Shown in pieces: positions 6,093 through 6,389 of a stretch of DNA of 6,389 nt. Source of the DNA: Actinomycetes bacterium (GTDB lineage Bacteria; Actinomycetota; Actinomycetes; Nanopelagicales; Nanopelagicaceae); the NCBI GenBank assembly GCA_014190175.1, contig BJFZ01000067.1:1-6389 (forward strand). Reading direction: 5' to 3'. The stretch's first letter is position 1. Each line of letters begins with the position of its first letter. The notes below the pieces were generated by a model that was not told where the DNA came from, searched no databases, and worked only from the letters and a program-made list of their open reading frames with translations. The position numbers were made by a program, and so were the translations under genes.

Positions 6093-6389
6093 ATGGATTC
6101 GAACTCAGTATCACGTAGAAAGTTCATCGGCGTAGCCGGTGGAGTTGCTGCCGGAGCTGCCATTTCCGGACCGGCCTCTGCTGCAACAAAAAAACCAGCT
6201 GCTAAGCCAGCTGCTAAGCCAGCTGCTAAGCCAGCTGCTAAGCCAGCTGCTGTAAATAAACCAGGAAGTGGTGTAGTTAATTACTGGAACCACTTTACCT
6301 CGCCTGTAGAGCGGACTGGATTTGAGGCAGTCACGGATGGATTCAAGAAAGACTACCCAGCAATCGACTTAAAAGTCGAAGCGATTCAA
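6093..6389 (+). CDS. Sugar ABC transporter substrate-binding protein, Tat-exported, 3' end outside window
   Basis: First 99 codons of a family 1 extracellular solute-binding protein, which captures sugar outside the membrane and delivers it to the two upstream permeases. ATG 6093 follows a strong AAGGGAG (6079-6085) by 7 nt. The N-terminus carries a Tat signal: SRRKFIG (7-13, twin Arg at 8-9), a weakly hydrophobic Ala/Gly stretch (14-25), and ASA (28-30) as a likely signal peptidase I site. No lipobox Cys is present, unlike most binding proteins of monoderm bacteria. After cleavage comes a basic linker of five K-P-A-A units (34-53), then the fold begins with VVNYWNHF (61-68) and continues through FEAVTDGFKKDYP, the usual first strand and helix of this family. 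The mature domain (about 350 more residues) is off the window. Substrate is unknown; family assignment from 40 residues of fold plus context is good but not certain. Confidence 0.87.
   Translation, partial: MDSNSVSRRKFIGVAGGVAAGAAISGPASAATKKPAAKPAAKPAAKPAAKPAAVNKPGSGVVNYWNHFTSPVERTGFEAVTDGFKKDYPAIDLKVEAIQ
6192..6251 (+). repeat. 12-bp tandem repeat in frame, five units
   Basis: Five consecutive copies of AAGCCAGCTGCT (the first begins AAA) encode Lys-Pro-Ala-Ala five times, residues 34-53 of the binding protein. The last four units are identical at the DNA level, which points to recent slippage expansion. Since 12 is a multiple of 3, copy-number change would alter linker length without a frameshift. 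The Lys/Pro/Ala composition resembles flexible basic linkers such as those in histone H1-like proteins. Confidence 0.95.

Overview
The window is a stretch of bacterial chromosome, most likely from a low- to medium-GC actinobacterium such as the freshwater acI / Nanopelagicales group. This placement is an inference (about even confidence). It rests on overall codon use, a pyruvate, phosphate dikinase gene, and a Tat-exported sugar-binding protein. No rRNA or tRNA gene is present to confirm it.

Layout: (1) Bases 1-2389, minus strand: most of a pyruvate, phosphate dikinase gene (ppdK), with its C-terminal end beyond the window. (2) 2390-2722: a 333-bp gap between divergent genes, holding a GC-rich 35-nt hairpin and a short 9-bp tandem repeat. 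(3) 2723-3820, plus strand: an intact enolase-superfamily protein of the mandelate racemase type, with unusual residues at two catalytic positions. (4) 3884-4024: a 46-codon reading frame whose first ~31 codons match the N-terminus of L-fuconate dehydratase and then break off into unrelated sequence; this is a decayed or deleted gene. (5) 4100-5032 and 5035-5877: two membrane permeases of a CUT1-type sugar ABC transporter, tightly coupled. (6) 5878-6092: a leader region with nested inverted repeats. (7) 6093-6389: the start of a family 1 sugar-binding protein with a Tat signal peptide and five Lys-Pro-Ala-Ala repeats; it runs off the window.

The plus-strand genes look like a sugar or sugar-acid uptake and catabolism locus. 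The binding protein and two permeases would import the sugar, and the enolase-type enzyme would dehydrate or epimerise a sugar acid. The fuconate dehydratase remnant suggests that the locus once carried a second dehydratase, so deoxy-sugar acids (fuconate, rhamnonate and similar) are reasonable candidate substrates. No ATPase subunit is visible, so the transporter uses one encoded outside the window. The permease genes are visibly more AT-rich than ppdK and the enolase gene. Together with the broken dehydratase at the boundary, this suggests a recombination junction near 3977-4090.

I found no transposase, integrase, CRISPR array, tRNA or rRNA, and no clearly new multi-gene system. The most notable points are the gene remnant at the junction, the altered active site of the enolase-family enzyme, and the structured leader of the binding-protein gene.
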